This document shows, piece by piece, positions 35,277 through 44,190 of a DNA stretch of 64,000 bases. The stretch spans positions 496,001 to 560,000 of the forward strand of contig NZ_LOBC01000017.1 of assembly GCF_001583695.1 (NCBI RefSeq), in the 5' to 3' direction. The notes beneath the pieces are model-generated. The model searched no databases. It worked only from the letters and a program-made list of their open reading frames with translations, and was not told the origin of the DNA. Source of the DNA: Bacillus wiedmannii. GTDB taxonomy: Bacteria; Bacillota; Bacilli; Bacillales; Bacillaceae_G. The position numbers were made by a program, and so were the translations under genes. Numbering within the stretch: position 1 is the stretch's first letter; each line of letters begins with the position of its first letter.

Positions 35277-35305
35277 CGTGTTCTCCCCCTTATTTGCCAA
35301 TAAAG

Positions 35306-35353
35306 AAAAGGCAACTGTATGTATTTTCTTTATATGAGACAGTTGCCTTTTTG
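35306..35353. terminator. hairpin between mtnN and mccA
   Basis: AAAAGGCAACTGT / ACAGTTGCCTTTT, 13-bp stem with a 20-nt loop, inside the operon. T-rich on both sides; may be a partial terminator giving different levels of MtnN and MccAB. Confidence 0.75.
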
Positions 35354-35358
35354 TTACA

Positions 35359-36054
35359 TTACTTTAACTCTTCTAGTACTTTTACGATAAAGTTTGTAGA
35401 ATGAAGAGCTGCTTGATCTAAAAATTGATCAAATGAAACATTTGATTCTTTACCAGCAATATCAGAAAGTGCACGAATAATAACAAACGGAACTTCATAT
35501 TGGTGGCATACTTGTGCAACAGCTGCTGCTTCCATTTCTACTGCATAAAGGTCTTCAAATTTATCACGAATTGCTGCAACGCGGTTCGGATCACTCATAA
35601 ATGAATCACCTGTTGCAATCATACCTTTTACAACTTGAATATTTTCTTCTGCCTGCATACATTTCTCAGCTAATGCAACTAATGCTTCATCAGCCTTGAA
35701 TCCAGGAGGCATTCCTGGTACTTGACCATACTCATAGTTAAATGCTGTTACATCTACGTCATGATGACGAACTTCTGTTGAAATAACTACATCTCCAACG
35801 TTTAGAGAATGATGGAAGCCACCAGCTGAACCAGTATTAATTACTTTTTCAGGCTTATATCTTTCTAATAAAATTGTCGTTGACATCGCTGCATTTACTT
35901 TACCAATACCAGACTTTAACAAGATTACTTCATGTCCTGCTAATTGTCCTTTCGTAAATTCACAACCCGCAACCGTTTCTGTTTCTGCTTGTTCTAATTT
36001 GTCACGTAAAATACGTACTTCTTCTTCCATTGCTCCAATTACAGCAATTCTCAA
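35359..36054 (-). CDS. mtnN: 5'-methylthioadenosine / S-adenosylhomocysteine nucleosidase
   Basis: Hydrolyses MTA and SAH to adenine and the ribosyl thioether; SAH recycling feeds homocysteine to MccA. 231 residues. Family markers: [19 protein letters not shown] at the start, [20 protein letters not shown] near 74-93, the [13 protein letters not shown] substrate segment near 171, and [10 protein letters not shown] near 191 with the catalytic Asp. TTG start at 36054 with AGAGGG upstream. 14 bp after yrrT. Confidence 0.96.
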   Translation of the reverse strand: MRIAVIGAMEEEVRILRDKLEQAETETVAGCEFTKGQLAGHEVILLKSGIGKVNAAMSTTILLERYKPEKVINTGSAGGFHHSLNVGDVVISTEVRHHDVDVTAFNYEYGQVPGMPPGFKADEALVALAEKCMQAEENIQVVKGMIATGDSFMSDPNRVAAIRDKFEDLYAVEMEAAAVAQVCHQYEVPFVIIRALSDIAGKESNVSFDQFLDQAALHSTNFIVKVLEELK

Positions 36055-36068
36055 TCTAATCCCTCTTT

Positions 36069-36707
36069 CTATTGCTTAGTTGCCTCCATTACCCAAACGA
36101 AATGATTTAATCTCGTAAACGTTACATGGAAGCCATTGTTTTCAAAAATAGACTGCATGACTGGAATACGTGTATAATATTCCGTTTGCAAATCGTTTGC
36201 TAACTGATGAAAACCTCTTTGTTTTGCTGTTTCAACAGTTTTATCATATGCATCTTGATCTGCAAATATCGTATCAGCAAACACTATTTTACCACCTTTG
36301 TTTAGCAATTGACTATAGTTCGCAATCGCTACATTTTTTTCATCATCTGTTAAATGATGAAATGCATAGGTGCTTACAATGGTATCAATTGAATTTGGAA
36401 CTTCAAACGAAAGAAAATCACCTTCTGTAATCGAAAACTCTTGCGGCAATTTCTCTTTTGCAATCATGCGCATTTCACGTGACGGTTCTATACCGTAAAC
36501 TGTGTGGCCAGCAAGTAATAATTTATTTGTTAAATTTCCAGTACCAACACCAAATTCTAATACATTACCAAATGACTTGTTAACTACATCCTCTAGAATA
36601 TCCTCATAACGAGCGAAAACTTCTTTATATTGTATATCTTCGCCTTGTACGAATGAGTCGTACGTATGAGCCCACTCATCAAATAAACCATTAAATTCTG
36701 TCCCCAT
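36069..36707 (-). CDS. yrrT: class I SAM-dependent methyltransferase YrrT
   Basis: A 212-residue Rossmann-fold methyltransferase. Motif I is [16 protein letters not shown] near 47-62, with GIEPSREM after it and the acceptor loop [12 protein letters not shown] near 103-114. The methyl acceptor is unknown. First gene of yrrT-mtnN-mccAB, where it presumably supplies SAH. ATG 36707 with AAAAGGGG upstream; a longer frame to 36770 would overlap the promoter -35. The promoter is the good sigma-A site at 36742-36770. Confidence 0.9.
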   Translation of the reverse strand: MGTEFNGLFDEWAHTYDSFVQGEDIQYKEVFARYEDILEDVVNKSFGNVLEFGVGTGNLTNKLLLAGHTVYGIEPSREMRMIAKEKLPQEFSITEGDFLSFEVPNSIDTIVSTYAFHHLTDDEKNVAIANYSQLLNKGGKIVFADTIFADQDAYDKTVETAKQRGFHQLANDLQTEYYTRIPVMQSIFENNGFHVTFTRLNHFVWVMEATKQ

Positions 36708-36741
36708 AAAAATTCCCCTTTTTCTTATCGGTTTTATCAGT

Positions 36742-36770
36742 ATGATATGCCCTCTTGCTAAAAATGTCAA
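36742..36770 (-). promoter_or_regulatory. sigma-A promoter of the yrrT-mtnN-mccAB operon
   Basis: On the minus strand TTGACA (36770-36765) and TATCAT (36747-36742) with spacer 17, about 35 bp before the yrrT ATG. CymR regulation is expected from B. subtilis but no box was assigned here. Confidence 0.75.
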
Positions 36771-36843
36771 TTGAAATGTACATAGTATTTCCTTCTTTTC
36801 TTTGTTACACTATAGTTGATTACATAGGAGAGGGGTCGTCTTC

Positions 36844-37059
36844 GTGTCATTTACCTTTGAAATGTTAGAAGATAAAGTAGAGTTTTTCGAAGCAGGAGAC
36901 TTAGCTTCTTTGGAACGAAAAATTAGTGAACAAATCGATAATAATAAAGCACTTATGCTTGAAGTTCATCACATCTCGCATCAAATGGTTATGGATCCCG
37001 AAAGCAAAAGACCATATTATAGCGCGGTTGTTCATTTTAAATTAAAGAAATTATACTAA
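36844..37059 (+). CDS. YrzA-type DUF2536 protein
   Basis: A 71-residue soluble protein MSFTFEMLEDKVEFFEAGDL...HFKLKKLY of the DUF2536 family, function unknown. Recognised from its small size, the ALMLEVHHISHQMVMDPESK block, and its place between yrrS and yrrT, as in B. subtilis. GTG start at 36844 after AGGAGAGGGG. It is transcribed divergently from yrrT across a 137-bp gap. Confidence 0.75.
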   Translation: MSFTFEMLEDKVEFFEAGDLASLERKISEQIDNNKALMLEVHHISHQMVMDPESKRPYYSAVVHFKLKKLY

Positions 37060-37061
37060 CT

Positions 37062-37097
37062 AAAAAAGAGAAGCTCCTAAGGAGCCTCTCTTTTTTA
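37062..37097. terminator. bidirectional terminator
   Basis: AAGAGAAGCTCC / GGAGCCTCTCTT stem with TTTTTA tails on both strands, between convergent genes. Confidence 0.85.
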
Positions 37098-37745
37098 GTT
37101 TAGAGTTTGAACAAGTACTGGTTTCCAGCCCTCATTTTCTACCCAATCAATATTCACATAATATTTTTTACCTGATTGTTTATCTTGTACGTTACCGTAA
37201 GCTTTATTCTTACCGTTATTTCCAATTCTATGGATAACTAATTGATTTACTGGAACGTCGATTGCAGCTGAAATCGCTTGATTCATCTCATTCCAATCTG
37301 CTGTACCTTTTTTAAACGTCATCGCAGGTGTTGCACCTTGCTCTGTACCTACTGGCTTCCAAGAAGATTTCGTATAAGCATCTGTTGCCTGTGACTGTGT
37401 TTTTTCAGCTGGTGCTTTCTCGTTAGCTTTCGCTTCTTCTTCAGCTTTTTTCTGTTCTTCCTCAGCCTTTTGCTTCTCTTCTTCTTCCTGCTTCTTAGCC
37501 TCTGTCTTATCTTGCTCGTTCTTCTTCGTCTCTTCTTTGCCTTTAGCTTTCTCAGCTTTATTCTCTTTCGTTGTTTGCTGAGCTACTTTTTTATCACTAG
37601 AAGACGCTTGCTCTTTTCTTTCAGGAACAAACAATTGATATGATACAATAGCTACTAATATTAATACAATTGCAATTGCAATATTTAAAACACCGTTTTG
37701 ACGACGTTTTTGTTGTTTCTGTTGGAATCTAGATCCTCCTGCCAT
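37095..37745 (-). CDS. yrrS: YrrS family protein (DUF1510)
   Basis: A 216-residue membrane protein. One transmembrane helix near residues 19-36 (VLNIAIAIVLILVAIVSY) after a basic RFQQKQQKRRQN cytoplasmic start; then a Lys/Glu-rich low-complexity spacer (about 45-120) that is probably coiled or extended across the wall, and an extracellular C-terminal domain (DUF1510) of about 95 residues ending in VENEGWKPVLVQ. Role unknown; in B. subtilis it is beside the penicillin-binding protein gene pbpI. ATG with GGAGG upstream. Confidence 0.9.
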   Translation of the reverse strand: MAGGSRFQQKQQKRRQNGVLNIAIAIVLILVAIVSYQLFVPERKEQASSSDKKVAQQTTKENKAEKAKGKEETKKNEQDKTEAKKQEEEEKQKAEEEQKKAEEEAKANEKAPAEKTQSQATDAYTKSSWKPVGTEQGATPAMTFKKGTADWNEMNQAISAAIDVPVNQLVIHRIGNNGKNKAYGNVQDKQSGKKYYVNIDWVENEGWKPVLVQTLN

Positions 37746-37861
37746 TCTTCAAACCTCCATGCAGTTTTTCATACTTGCTATTGTAACATTAAATCTAGAA
37801 AGGTTGAACATTTACAATAATATTTTCACGAAATGAAAACATTTCACTATGAATTGCAAGA

Positions 37862-39616
37862 TTACTTTTCAATCTCTAATCGATAGATTGATTCTACGAT
37901 AGCTTTGAAAATAGGTGTAACTTTATTTACATTACTATTCGTCTCTATATCCACGACAACTAAAGCATATCTTGGATTTTCATATGGAAAATAACCTGCA
38001 AACCAACGATTCACTTTCGTCCCTTTTCCTGTTTGCGCTGTCCCAGATTTTCCAGCGACACTTAGTGGTAACGACCTGAATGCGGCTCCTGTTCCTTTCT
38101 CCGTTGTTACAACGCCCCTTAATAACTCTTGTAATGTTTTCACCGTTTCATACGAAAGCTGTTTTCCACCTAATGTATGGTCTTCAAACGTATAAAAGTC
38201 CGTTCCATTTTTATACATTATCTTTTCAACAGCTTTCACTTCCATCTTTTCTCCATCTCTAGCAATCGTCGCCATCATATTTGCAATCGCTAGAGGTGAC
38301 ATGCGTACATCTTTCTGTCCAATTGCTGTTTGCGCTACCGCCTTTTTACTACTCTTATTTCCTTCACTTTCCCAAATGGTAACACTCTTCTCCTCTGGCA
38401 TCTGCTCAAAATGAGTTGTATGAAATACAGAACCTTTCCATCCAACCTTACCAGCGCCTCCTAAAGCTGCTACGTAAGTTTCTAACACCATCTTATCCTT
38501 TTGCATTAGCTCGTTACCTAACTCTGAAAATGTCCTGTTACAGCTTCTAGCAAAGCTCTCTTTAAAACTAAGTGTACCCATCATAACTTGTGGGTGTTCT
38601 TCACCATATAAATCTTTATTACAATTAAATGTACGATTAAACACATTTTCATTTTGATCAATCACTGCCGCTGCAACTATTGTTTTAAAAACAGAACCGG
38701 GAAAATGTGGTGTTAACATTTGATTTTCAAGTGTAGTTTTATATAAACGCTCATCTTTCACCTGTACAGATGGTTTACTGACCATCGCTAAAATTTCATT
38801 TTTCTTTACATCAAGTAACACTAATCCCCCCTTCTTTATTTCGCTTGCTTCAACCACTTCTTCTGCTTTTTGCTGTAACCCTTTATGTAAAGTAGTTTGA
38901 ATCGTCACTGGATAAAATGGATTTCCAGGCGACGTATATTTCGCTTGTTTTCCAAAAATCGGTTCTCCTTGTCGGTCAACCTGATACAATACTTTTGCCT
39001 CTCCATCGGTCAAAAGAAATTCATCAAACGATTGCTGCAATCCTGAAATGCCAATTGGCGTTTGCTTTGAAATTTTTCTTACTTCTCCGTATCGTTTTTG
39101 AAATTCTCGTTCATTCTCACCCACATCGCCAATTAAATGATTCATCACGCCTGTTTGCCGTAAACGAACTTCAGCTGCTACAATACCTAATACATTTAAT
39201 TGATTGACCTTCTCCATCTGCTCTCGTGCCAAGCGAAATGGCCCATTTCCTCTTCGCATGATAAATGCACTTTTCTTATCTTTCATTTGACTTTCAATCT
39301 CTTGTCTCGACACACCAATGATATGCGCAATTTTCTCTAACATGTCATTTTTTATTTGTAGAAATGGAAAAACAATTAAAACAGGATACTTTTTCTCACC
39401 TATTTCCTTACCGTTCCGATCTATAAAATGGCCTCGTCCATCATCTACCGTAATGGATTGCGTCCGTTGCGTAACACTTTTTTCGATTAAATTTATCTTG
39501 CGACTAGTAAATGATTCCGTACCTATAATTTGTATTTGAATTAAACGACAAAGTAATATAAACATGACACATATAAAACAAATTAAAACAATTGTAATTC
39601 TCCGCTTTATTTTCAT
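37862..39616 (-). CDS. pbpI: class B penicillin-binding protein (PBP4b, PbpI)
   Basis: A 584-residue class B transpeptidase. N-terminal membrane anchor (about 6-26), a non-penicillin-binding dimerisation part (about 60-240), then the transpeptidase domain with the catalytic SVFK (S..K) near residue 311, SCN (SxN) near 363, and KSGTAQTG (KTG box) near 521. Length equals B. subtilis PbpI. The only ribosome site, GAGGTG, is inside the 3' arm of the preceding terminator hairpin. Expected to act in sporulation-related wall synthesis as in B. subtilis. Confidence 0.92.
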   Translation of the reverse strand: MKIKRRITIVLICFICVMFILLCRLIQIQIIGTESFTSRKINLIEKSVTQRTQSITVDDGRGHFIDRNGKEIGEKKYPVLIVFPFLQIKNDMLEKIAHIIGVSRQEIESQMKDKKSAFIMRRGNGPFRLAREQMEKVNQLNVLGIVAAEVRLRQTGVMNHLIGDVGENEREFQKRYGEVRKISKQTPIGISGLQQSFDEFLLTDGEAKVLYQVDRQGEPIFGKQAKYTSPGNPFYPVTIQTTLHKGLQQKAEEVVEASEIKKGGLVLLDVKKNEILAMVSKPSVQVKDERLYKTTLENQMLTPHFPGSVFKTIVAAAVIDQNENVFNRTFNCNKDLYGEEHPQVMMGTLSFKESFARSCNRTFSELGNELMQKDKMVLETYVAALGGAGKVGWKGSVFHTTHFEQMPEEKSVTIWESEGNKSSKKAVAQTAIGQKDVRMSPLAIANMMATIARDGEKMEVKAVEKIMYKNGTDFYTFEDHTLGGKQLSYETVKTLQELLRGVVTTEKGTGAAFRSLPLSVAGKSGTAQTGKGTKVNRWFAGYFPYENPRYALVVVDIETNSNVNKVTPIFKAIVESIYRLEIEK

Positions 39617-39652
39617 AAAAAAACACCTCGTCTATTGTAGTTTAGACGAGGT
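39617..39652 (-). terminator. terminator whose 3' arm holds the pbpI ribosome site
   Basis: ACCTCGTCTA / TAGACGAGGT 10-bp stem, then G and TTTTTTT directly before the pbpI ATG. The ribosome site GAGGTG is in the 3' arm, so folding would both end the upstream transcript and hide the site. Confidence 0.82.
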
Positions 39653-39702
39653 ACTATTTTATTTATACAAGCTCTAAATTAAAATAGGTATTATATATGC
39701 TA

Positions 39703-40383
39703 TTATTGCTTCTTTGGCTTCTCTAGAAATTTCAGAAGAAGCGATCTAAATTCTGTTTCATTCACTCCATTATTTTTGGCAACTTCGATTACAGTAGTTG
39801 TTACGTTAGCCGCTACTTTTAAATATTCCTTACTTAAATTATTCATTTCATTTCTTTTTTCTTTTGCATTCTCGACTGTTACAGAATCAATACAAACAAT
39901 CATCTTATCTACAATTTGTAAGTAATTATTTTGTGCATCTATTATTTTTTGAATATCATCTTTATTACTTACTTTCGATTGTTTTAAATATGTATATGCT
40001 TGATTCACTTCATCCTTTAAAATTTTATCATTATTCTTCGCCTGTTCTTGCAACATATTCTTCATGTCATCTATTGTTTTTTGATCCATCGAATCTCGCA
40101 ATAAATAATCTGGATTCCCAATCGCATAATCGTACTTAATTGTTACATCTTGAAATATTTTCATGACAATAGCTAATTGATATGCTAAATCAAATTCATC
40201 AAATTCCTTTTTTTCTCGTGGATTTTCTACGCTTTTTGAACTCTCAGTTGCTCTAGTATCCTTTTTTTCTTCTTGCTTTACTTTTTCGCCCTTTGATGAT
40301 GTAGTTTCCTCATTCGTTCCGCACGCAGCAAGCGCTAATATAGATATACTACAAACCAGTCCTGTAAAAATTTTATGTTTCAT
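39703..40383 (-). CDS. lipoprotein of unknown function
   Basis: A 226-residue predicted lipoprotein, signal MKHKIFTGLVCSISILALAA with lipobox LAAC (Cys near 21). A Lys/Glu/Ser linker follows to about residue 65, then a mostly helical domain (about 66-226) with heptad-like KTIDDMKNMLQEQAKNNDKI and QKIIDAQNNYLQIVDKMIV. No catalytic motif seen. Upstream of pbpI with a terminator between. ATG with AAAAGGGG upstream. Species-specific envelope protein is a fair guess. Confidence 0.72.
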   Translation of the reverse strand: MKHKIFTGLVCSISILALAACGTNEETTSSKGEKVKQEEKKDTRATESSKSVENPREKKEFDEFDLAYQLAIVMKIFQDVTIKYDYAIGNPDYLLRDSMDQKTIDDMKNMLQEQAKNNDKILKDEVNQAYTYLKQSKVSNKDDIQKIIDAQNNYLQIVDKMIVCIDSVTVENAKEKRNEMNNLSKEYLKVAANVTTTVIEVAKNNGVNETEFRSLLLKFLEKPKKQ

Positions 40384-40510
40384 AATTAGCCCCTTTTCCC
40401 CTTTAAAACCTATAGTTCCTAATTATGATATCAAAGCTTCAGGTGATTTTTTGACATTTTTTGTCGAACCATTCGAATGTTTATACAATTTTTTCGTTCT
40501 ACAAATAAAA

Positions 40511-40546
40511 TAAAAAAGATTCTCCCATCGGGAGAATCTTTTTTAT
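40511..40546. terminator. terminator of greA
   Basis: AAAGATTCTCCC / GGGAGAATCTTT, 12-bp stem with T tract; overlaps the greA stop. Confidence 0.92.
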
Positions 40547-41019
40547 TTTACAGAGATAATCTCTACTTGCATTTCTCCACCTGGAGTTTGGATTGCTACC
40601 TTCTCACCAATTTGCTTACCTAATAAGCTTTTTGCAATTGGAGAATCGTTAGAAATTCTTCCTTCAAATGGATCTGCTTCTGCGCTACCTACGATTGTGT
40701 AAGATTCTTCATCTCCACCTGGTAACTCTTTAAATGTTACTGTTTTACCTAATGTAACAACTGTAGATTCTTCACCGTTATCTGTGATGATAACTGCGTT
40801 ACGAATCATGTTTTCTAATTGTGTAATACGTCCTTCTACGAACGCTTGCTCATCTTTTGCTGCATCGTACTCAGAGTTCTCAGAAAGATCTCCGAAGCTA
40901 CGTGCAATCTTAATTCGCTCTACAACCTCTTTACGTTTTACCGTTTTTAAATCTTCAAGTTCGTTCTCTAGCTTTTGCTTACCCTCTTGCGTCATAGGGT
41001 ATGTTTTTTCTGTTGCCAT
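40543..41019 (-). CDS. greA: transcription elongation factor GreA
   Basis: Rescues backtracked RNA polymerase by stimulating transcript cleavage. 158 residues, the usual length. N-terminal coiled-coil tip motif [20 protein letters not shown] (the acidic D..E of the tip, about residues 40-59), then the FKBP-like C-terminal domain with [23 protein letters not shown] at 41019 follows AAAAGGAGTGGAAAAT; a longer frame to 41070 runs back through the leader terminator and is not likely. Follows udk after a 278-bp leader with its own terminator. Confidence 0.95.
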   Translation of the reverse strand: MATEKTYPMTQEGKQKLENELEDLKTVKRKEVVERIKIARSFGDLSENSEYDAAKDEQAFVEGRITQLENMIRNAVIITDNGEESTVVTLGKTVTFKELPGGDEESYTIVGSAEADPFEGRISNDSPIAKSLLGKQIGEKVAIQTPGGEMQVEIISVK

Positions 41020-41051
41020 ATTTTCCACTCCTTTTATATACCAATCCCCCG

Positions 41052-41081
41052 AAAAAAAGAGGAGTTCCATATGAAAACTCC
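41052..41081 (-). terminator. terminator / attenuator in the greA leader
   Basis: GGAGTT / AACTCC stem followed by CTTTTTTT on the minus strand, 33 bp before the greA ATG and well past udk. Either ends the udk transcript or attenuates greA. Confidence 0.72.
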
Positions 41082-41247
41082 CCCACTTATATGTATAGCG
41101 GAGGTTTCTAGCACGCCTGTACTAGCGGAGTTGTCACATACAACCCCGTATTCCCAATTCTTCTTTATATAAAGAAGATATGTATGGAAAGTTGATATAA
41201 ATATGCCCTCACCTATATATAGATGAGGTTGCATGTTTCATTGTATT

Positions 41248-41278
41248 CGATAGGACGGGAAAAAATCCCTTCCTATCG
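41248..41278 (-). other. stem-loop after udk
   Basis: CGATAGGACGGGA / TCCCTTCCTATCG, a long stem with one mismatch and an A-rich loop, 19 bp past the udk stop. No T tract outside; it may protect the 3' end or pause polymerase. Confidence 0.6.
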
Positions 41279-41297
41279 TATATCTTTTACTATGCTA

Positions 41298-41936
41298 TTA
41301 CAAATTTACTTTTTGTTCAAGAATTGTTGCAATTTTTGTCACCATAATATCAATTGCAACATGGTTTTGTCCACCTTCAGGGATAATAATATCCGCAAAT
41401 TTCTTAGAAGGCTCAATAAATTGATTGTGCATTGGACGTACAACACTTACGTATTGATCAATAACTGAATCCATCGTACGACCGCGCTCTTTAATATCAC
41501 GCTGCATGCGGCGTAAAATACGAAGATCTGCATCTGTATCAACGAATAGCTTAATGTCCATTAACTCACAAAGACGTGGGTCTTCTAAAATAAGAATTCC
41601 TTCTAAAATGATTACATCTTTCGGCTCAACTGGAATAACTTCTTCTGAACGCGTATGCAATGTATAGTCATATACAGGCTTATCAATTTGCTCATATGCA
41701 AGTAACTGCTGCAAATGTTCAATTAACAGATCATTATCAAACGCAAGCGGATGATCATAATTTGTTTTTAAACGCTCTTCCATTGGTAAATGGCTTTGAT
41801 CTTTGTAATAATAATCTTGCTCTAAGATTAAAATAGAATGACCTTTAAAATGGTCAAAAATCGCTTTCGTTACACTCGTTTTACCTGATCCCGAACCACC
41901 AGCAATTCCAATTACAACAGGCTTATTCGTCCCCAT
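41298..41936 (-). CDS. udk: uridine kinase
   Basis: GTP/ATP-dependent phosphorylation of uridine and cytidine in pyrimidine salvage. 212 residues with the P-loop [18 protein letters not shown] at about 10-27, the nucleoside loop [20 protein letters not shown] near 41-60, and the lid motif [20 protein letters not shown] near 139-158. ATG with AAGAGTTGATAG upstream; ribosome site is modest. 18 bp downstream of trhP2, so it is the end of the trmR-trhP1-trhP2-udk run. Confidence 0.96.
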   Translation of the reverse strand: MGTNKPVVIGIAGGSGSGKTSVTKAIFDHFKGHSILILEQDYYYKDQSHLPMEERLKTNYDHPLAFDNDLLIEHLQQLLAYEQIDKPVYDYTLHTRSEEVIPVEPKDVIILEGILILEDPRLCELMDIKLFVDTDADLRILRRMQRDIKERGRTMDSVIDQYVSVVRPMHNQFIEPSKKFADIIIPEGGQNHVAIDIMVTKIATILEQKVNL

Positions 41937-41954
41937 TCGACTATCAACTCTTTC

Positions 41955-43235
41955 TTATTGAAGTATGCTTTTGCGCATCATATTATTCACATACACTGGT
42001 TGATCCACTTTGAATTTCACGATTTGCAACGGATGTCTCGCTGCATCTAATTCGTTTCCATCCTCATCCCAAATTTTCTCCACCGTCTGCGTAAAGTTTT
42101 CTATTTCTGGCCCAAAGAACTCCACTTCATGTCCTGGTTTGAAATGATTACGTTGCTCAATCGTTACGATGCCCGTTTCTTCATTATAATCTAACACTAA
42201 ACCAGCGAAATCATACGTTGTTTTCTTACTATGATTTCCAAACATTTGCTCTTGATGTCCTGGAACCCCTTCAAAGAATGCAGGAGCTGTATCACGATTT
42301 GCACATTTATCCAGCTCATCTAACCATTCTTGTTTAAACTCAAAGTTATCCGGATCCGCACAATATGCATCAATTACTTTACGGTATACAGTCGCTACAG
42401 TCGCTACGTAATGGATTGATTTCATACGTCCTTCAACCTTTAAACTATCAATTCCAATTTCAATCATTTTCGGAATTGATAAAATTAAATTTAAGTCTTT
42501 TGGACTCATTGCAAAGTGAGCATCTTCTTCTTGGAATAGAGGCAGCTCTTTTGCATCTTTATGTTGTGATACTGTTTGAACCAAATCATAGTCCCAGCGG
42601 CAAGATTGACAACAACCACCACGGTTAGAGTCACGTGCCGTCATATGGTTACTTAACGTACATCTGCCTGAATATGCGATACACATTGCACCATGGACGA
42701 ATGCTTCAATTTCAATATCCACTTTTTCTTTAATTTCTTTCATTTCTTCATAGCTTGCTTCACGAGCTAATACAAGACGATGTAAACCTTCTTCTTTCCA
42801 ATACTGTGCTGCTTTCCAGTTGGATAGTGATTGTTGTGTACTTAAATGTACTTCAACAGAAGGCGCTACACGTTTACAAGTCTCAATAATAAGCGGATCA
42901 GCAACGATAATTCCCGTTACGCCAGCTTTTTCAATCCCTTTTAAATATTCCTCTAGCCCGTCCATATTTTCATTATGTGCAAAGATATTTGTTGTTACAT
43001 ATATTTTTGCTCCATATTTCTTTGCAAATTTCACACCTTCTGCCATTTCTTCCAGTGTAAAGTTACCTGCATTCGAACGAAGACCAAATTCTTGTCCACC
43101 TAAATATACAGCATCTGCCCCATAATGGATAGCTACTTTTAATTTTTCTAAGTTACCCGCAGGGATTAACAGTTCAGGTTTCTTCACAATAACGCGTTTG
43201 CCATCGATTACTCGTGAAATTTCTTGTACAGTCAT
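41955..43235 (-). CDS. trhP2: U32 family tRNA hydroxylation protein TrhP2 (YrrO)
   Basis: U32-peptidase-family protein, 426 residues. In B. subtilis YrrN/YrrO hydroxylate U34 of tRNAs to 5-hydroxyuridine, which TrmR then methylates; they are not proteases despite the family name. The U32 signature 'EAFVHGAMCIAYSGRCTLSN' with nearby cysteines (SNRGGCCQSCRWDY) lies near residues 177-213; these Cys probably hold an Fe-S cluster. GGAGGGTGTAGGAA before the ATG. 18 bp after trhP1. Confidence 0.92.
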   Translation of the reverse strand: MTVQEISRVIDGKRVIVKKPELLIPAGNLEKLKVAIHYGADAVYLGGQEFGLRSNAGNFTLEEMAEGVKFAKKYGAKIYVTTNIFAHNENMDGLEEYLKGIEKAGVTGIIVADPLIIETCKRVAPSVEVHLSTQQSLSNWKAAQYWKEEGLHRLVLAREASYEEMKEIKEKVDIEIEAFVHGAMCIAYSGRCTLSNHMTARDSNRGGCCQSCRWDYDLVQTVSQHKDAKELPLFQEEDAHFAMSPKDLNLILSIPKMIEIGIDSLKVEGRMKSIHYVATVATVYRKVIDAYCADPDNFEFKQEWLDELDKCANRDTAPAFFEGVPGHQEQMFGNHSKKTTYDFAGLVLDYNEETGIVTIEQRNHFKPGHEVEFFGPEIENFTQTVEKIWDEDGNELDAARHPLQIVKFKVDQPVYVNNMMRKSILQ

Positions 43236-43253
43236 TTCCTACACCCTCCTCGT

Positions 43254-44183
43254 TTAGTAAACCGTCTCTTTAAAGAAGAATCCTGTATCTAACGGACGAT
43301 TTACCGGTTGCATTTCTTCTATCTCTTTATATAAATCGTCTTTCACGTCATAATACGCATCACGATCTTCTACACATAAATCAATTGCTTTACGATATTT
43401 CTTCGTTACCTCAATAATGTATGCAGAGCTTTTTAGTACACCATCAATTTTTAAGCTATCTACTTCACCATCAATTAGTTCCTCTAATTCATCGATGAAA
43501 CAAATATCGTTTGGACTCATAATATGAGTACCATTTTCATCTTCATAAATTGGATATTTATTGTTACGCTCTGGGTCATATAAGAACATATTCTCTTCAT
43601 ATTTTTTCTTTTCAATGTCAAGATTACGCCCTTGATACTCAAAGTAGTTTCCTACTAGCGAACGCTTTGATTGGAACATGCAAGTCATACCGTGAATTTG
43701 TACTTCAAGCTCCACTTCAGCATTTTCTTTTAATTCAACAATTTCATCTAAGCTAAGCTCACGAGCTAATACAGCGCGCTTTGCTCCTCTTTGTCCCCAG
43801 TAGTTACAAGTGAACCAGTTTGTTGCTGTTGTTTCTGTATTCCAGTGCAACTGCATATTTGGCGCTACTTCGCGAACGGCCATTAATACTGCTGGATCCC
43901 CGAAGACAATTGCATCTACACTTACTTCGTTTAAAAATGCAACATAATCTGTTAATTCTTCTACTTTATCGTTGTGGAACATAGCGTTCATTGCTACGTA
44001 TACTTTTACACCATTTTCATGTGCAATCTTCACAGCTTGTTTCACATCTTCACGTGAAAATTCCCCTGCTAAACGTAAACCAAACTTTTGCTCACCGATC
44101 ATTACCGCATCTGCTCCTGCTTTCGCAAGAGGTTCGATATCCGCCACTGCTTTTGGCGTTACTAACAATTCAGGTTTCTTCAT
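43254..44183 (-). CDS. trhP1: U32 family tRNA hydroxylation protein TrhP1 (YrrN)
   Basis: A 309-residue U32-family protein, partner of TrhP2 in forming 5-hydroxyuridine in tRNA. Markers: KPELLVTPKAVADIEPLAKA at the start, the IHGMTCMFQSKRSLVGNYFE block near residues 167-186 (the U32 signature, with fewer cysteines than TrhP2), and the C-terminal domain ending PLDTGFFFKETVY. Only 7 bp after trmR and 18 bp before trhP2, so coupled translation is likely. Confidence 0.92.
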   Translation of the reverse strand: MKKPELLVTPKAVADIEPLAKAGADAVMIGEQKFGLRLAGEFSREDVKQAVKIAHENGVKVYVAMNAMFHNDKVEELTDYVAFLNEVSVDAIVFGDPAVLMAVREVAPNMQLHWNTETTATNWFTCNYWGQRGAKRAVLARELSLDEIVELKENAEVELEVQIHGMTCMFQSKRSLVGNYFEYQGRNLDIEKKKYEENMFLYDPERNNKYPIYEDENGTHIMSPNDICFIDELEELIDGEVDSLKIDGVLKSSAYIIEVTKKYRKAIDLCVEDRDAYYDVKDDLYKEIEEMQPVNRPLDTGFFFKETVY

Positions 44184-44190
44184 ACCTTGG

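Noticed and set aside
41071-41172. A 33-codon plus-strand frame with an upstream GAGGAGT in the greA leader
   Set aside because: The ribosome-site-like bases are the arm of the minus-strand terminator stem, and the peptide has no recognisable pattern.
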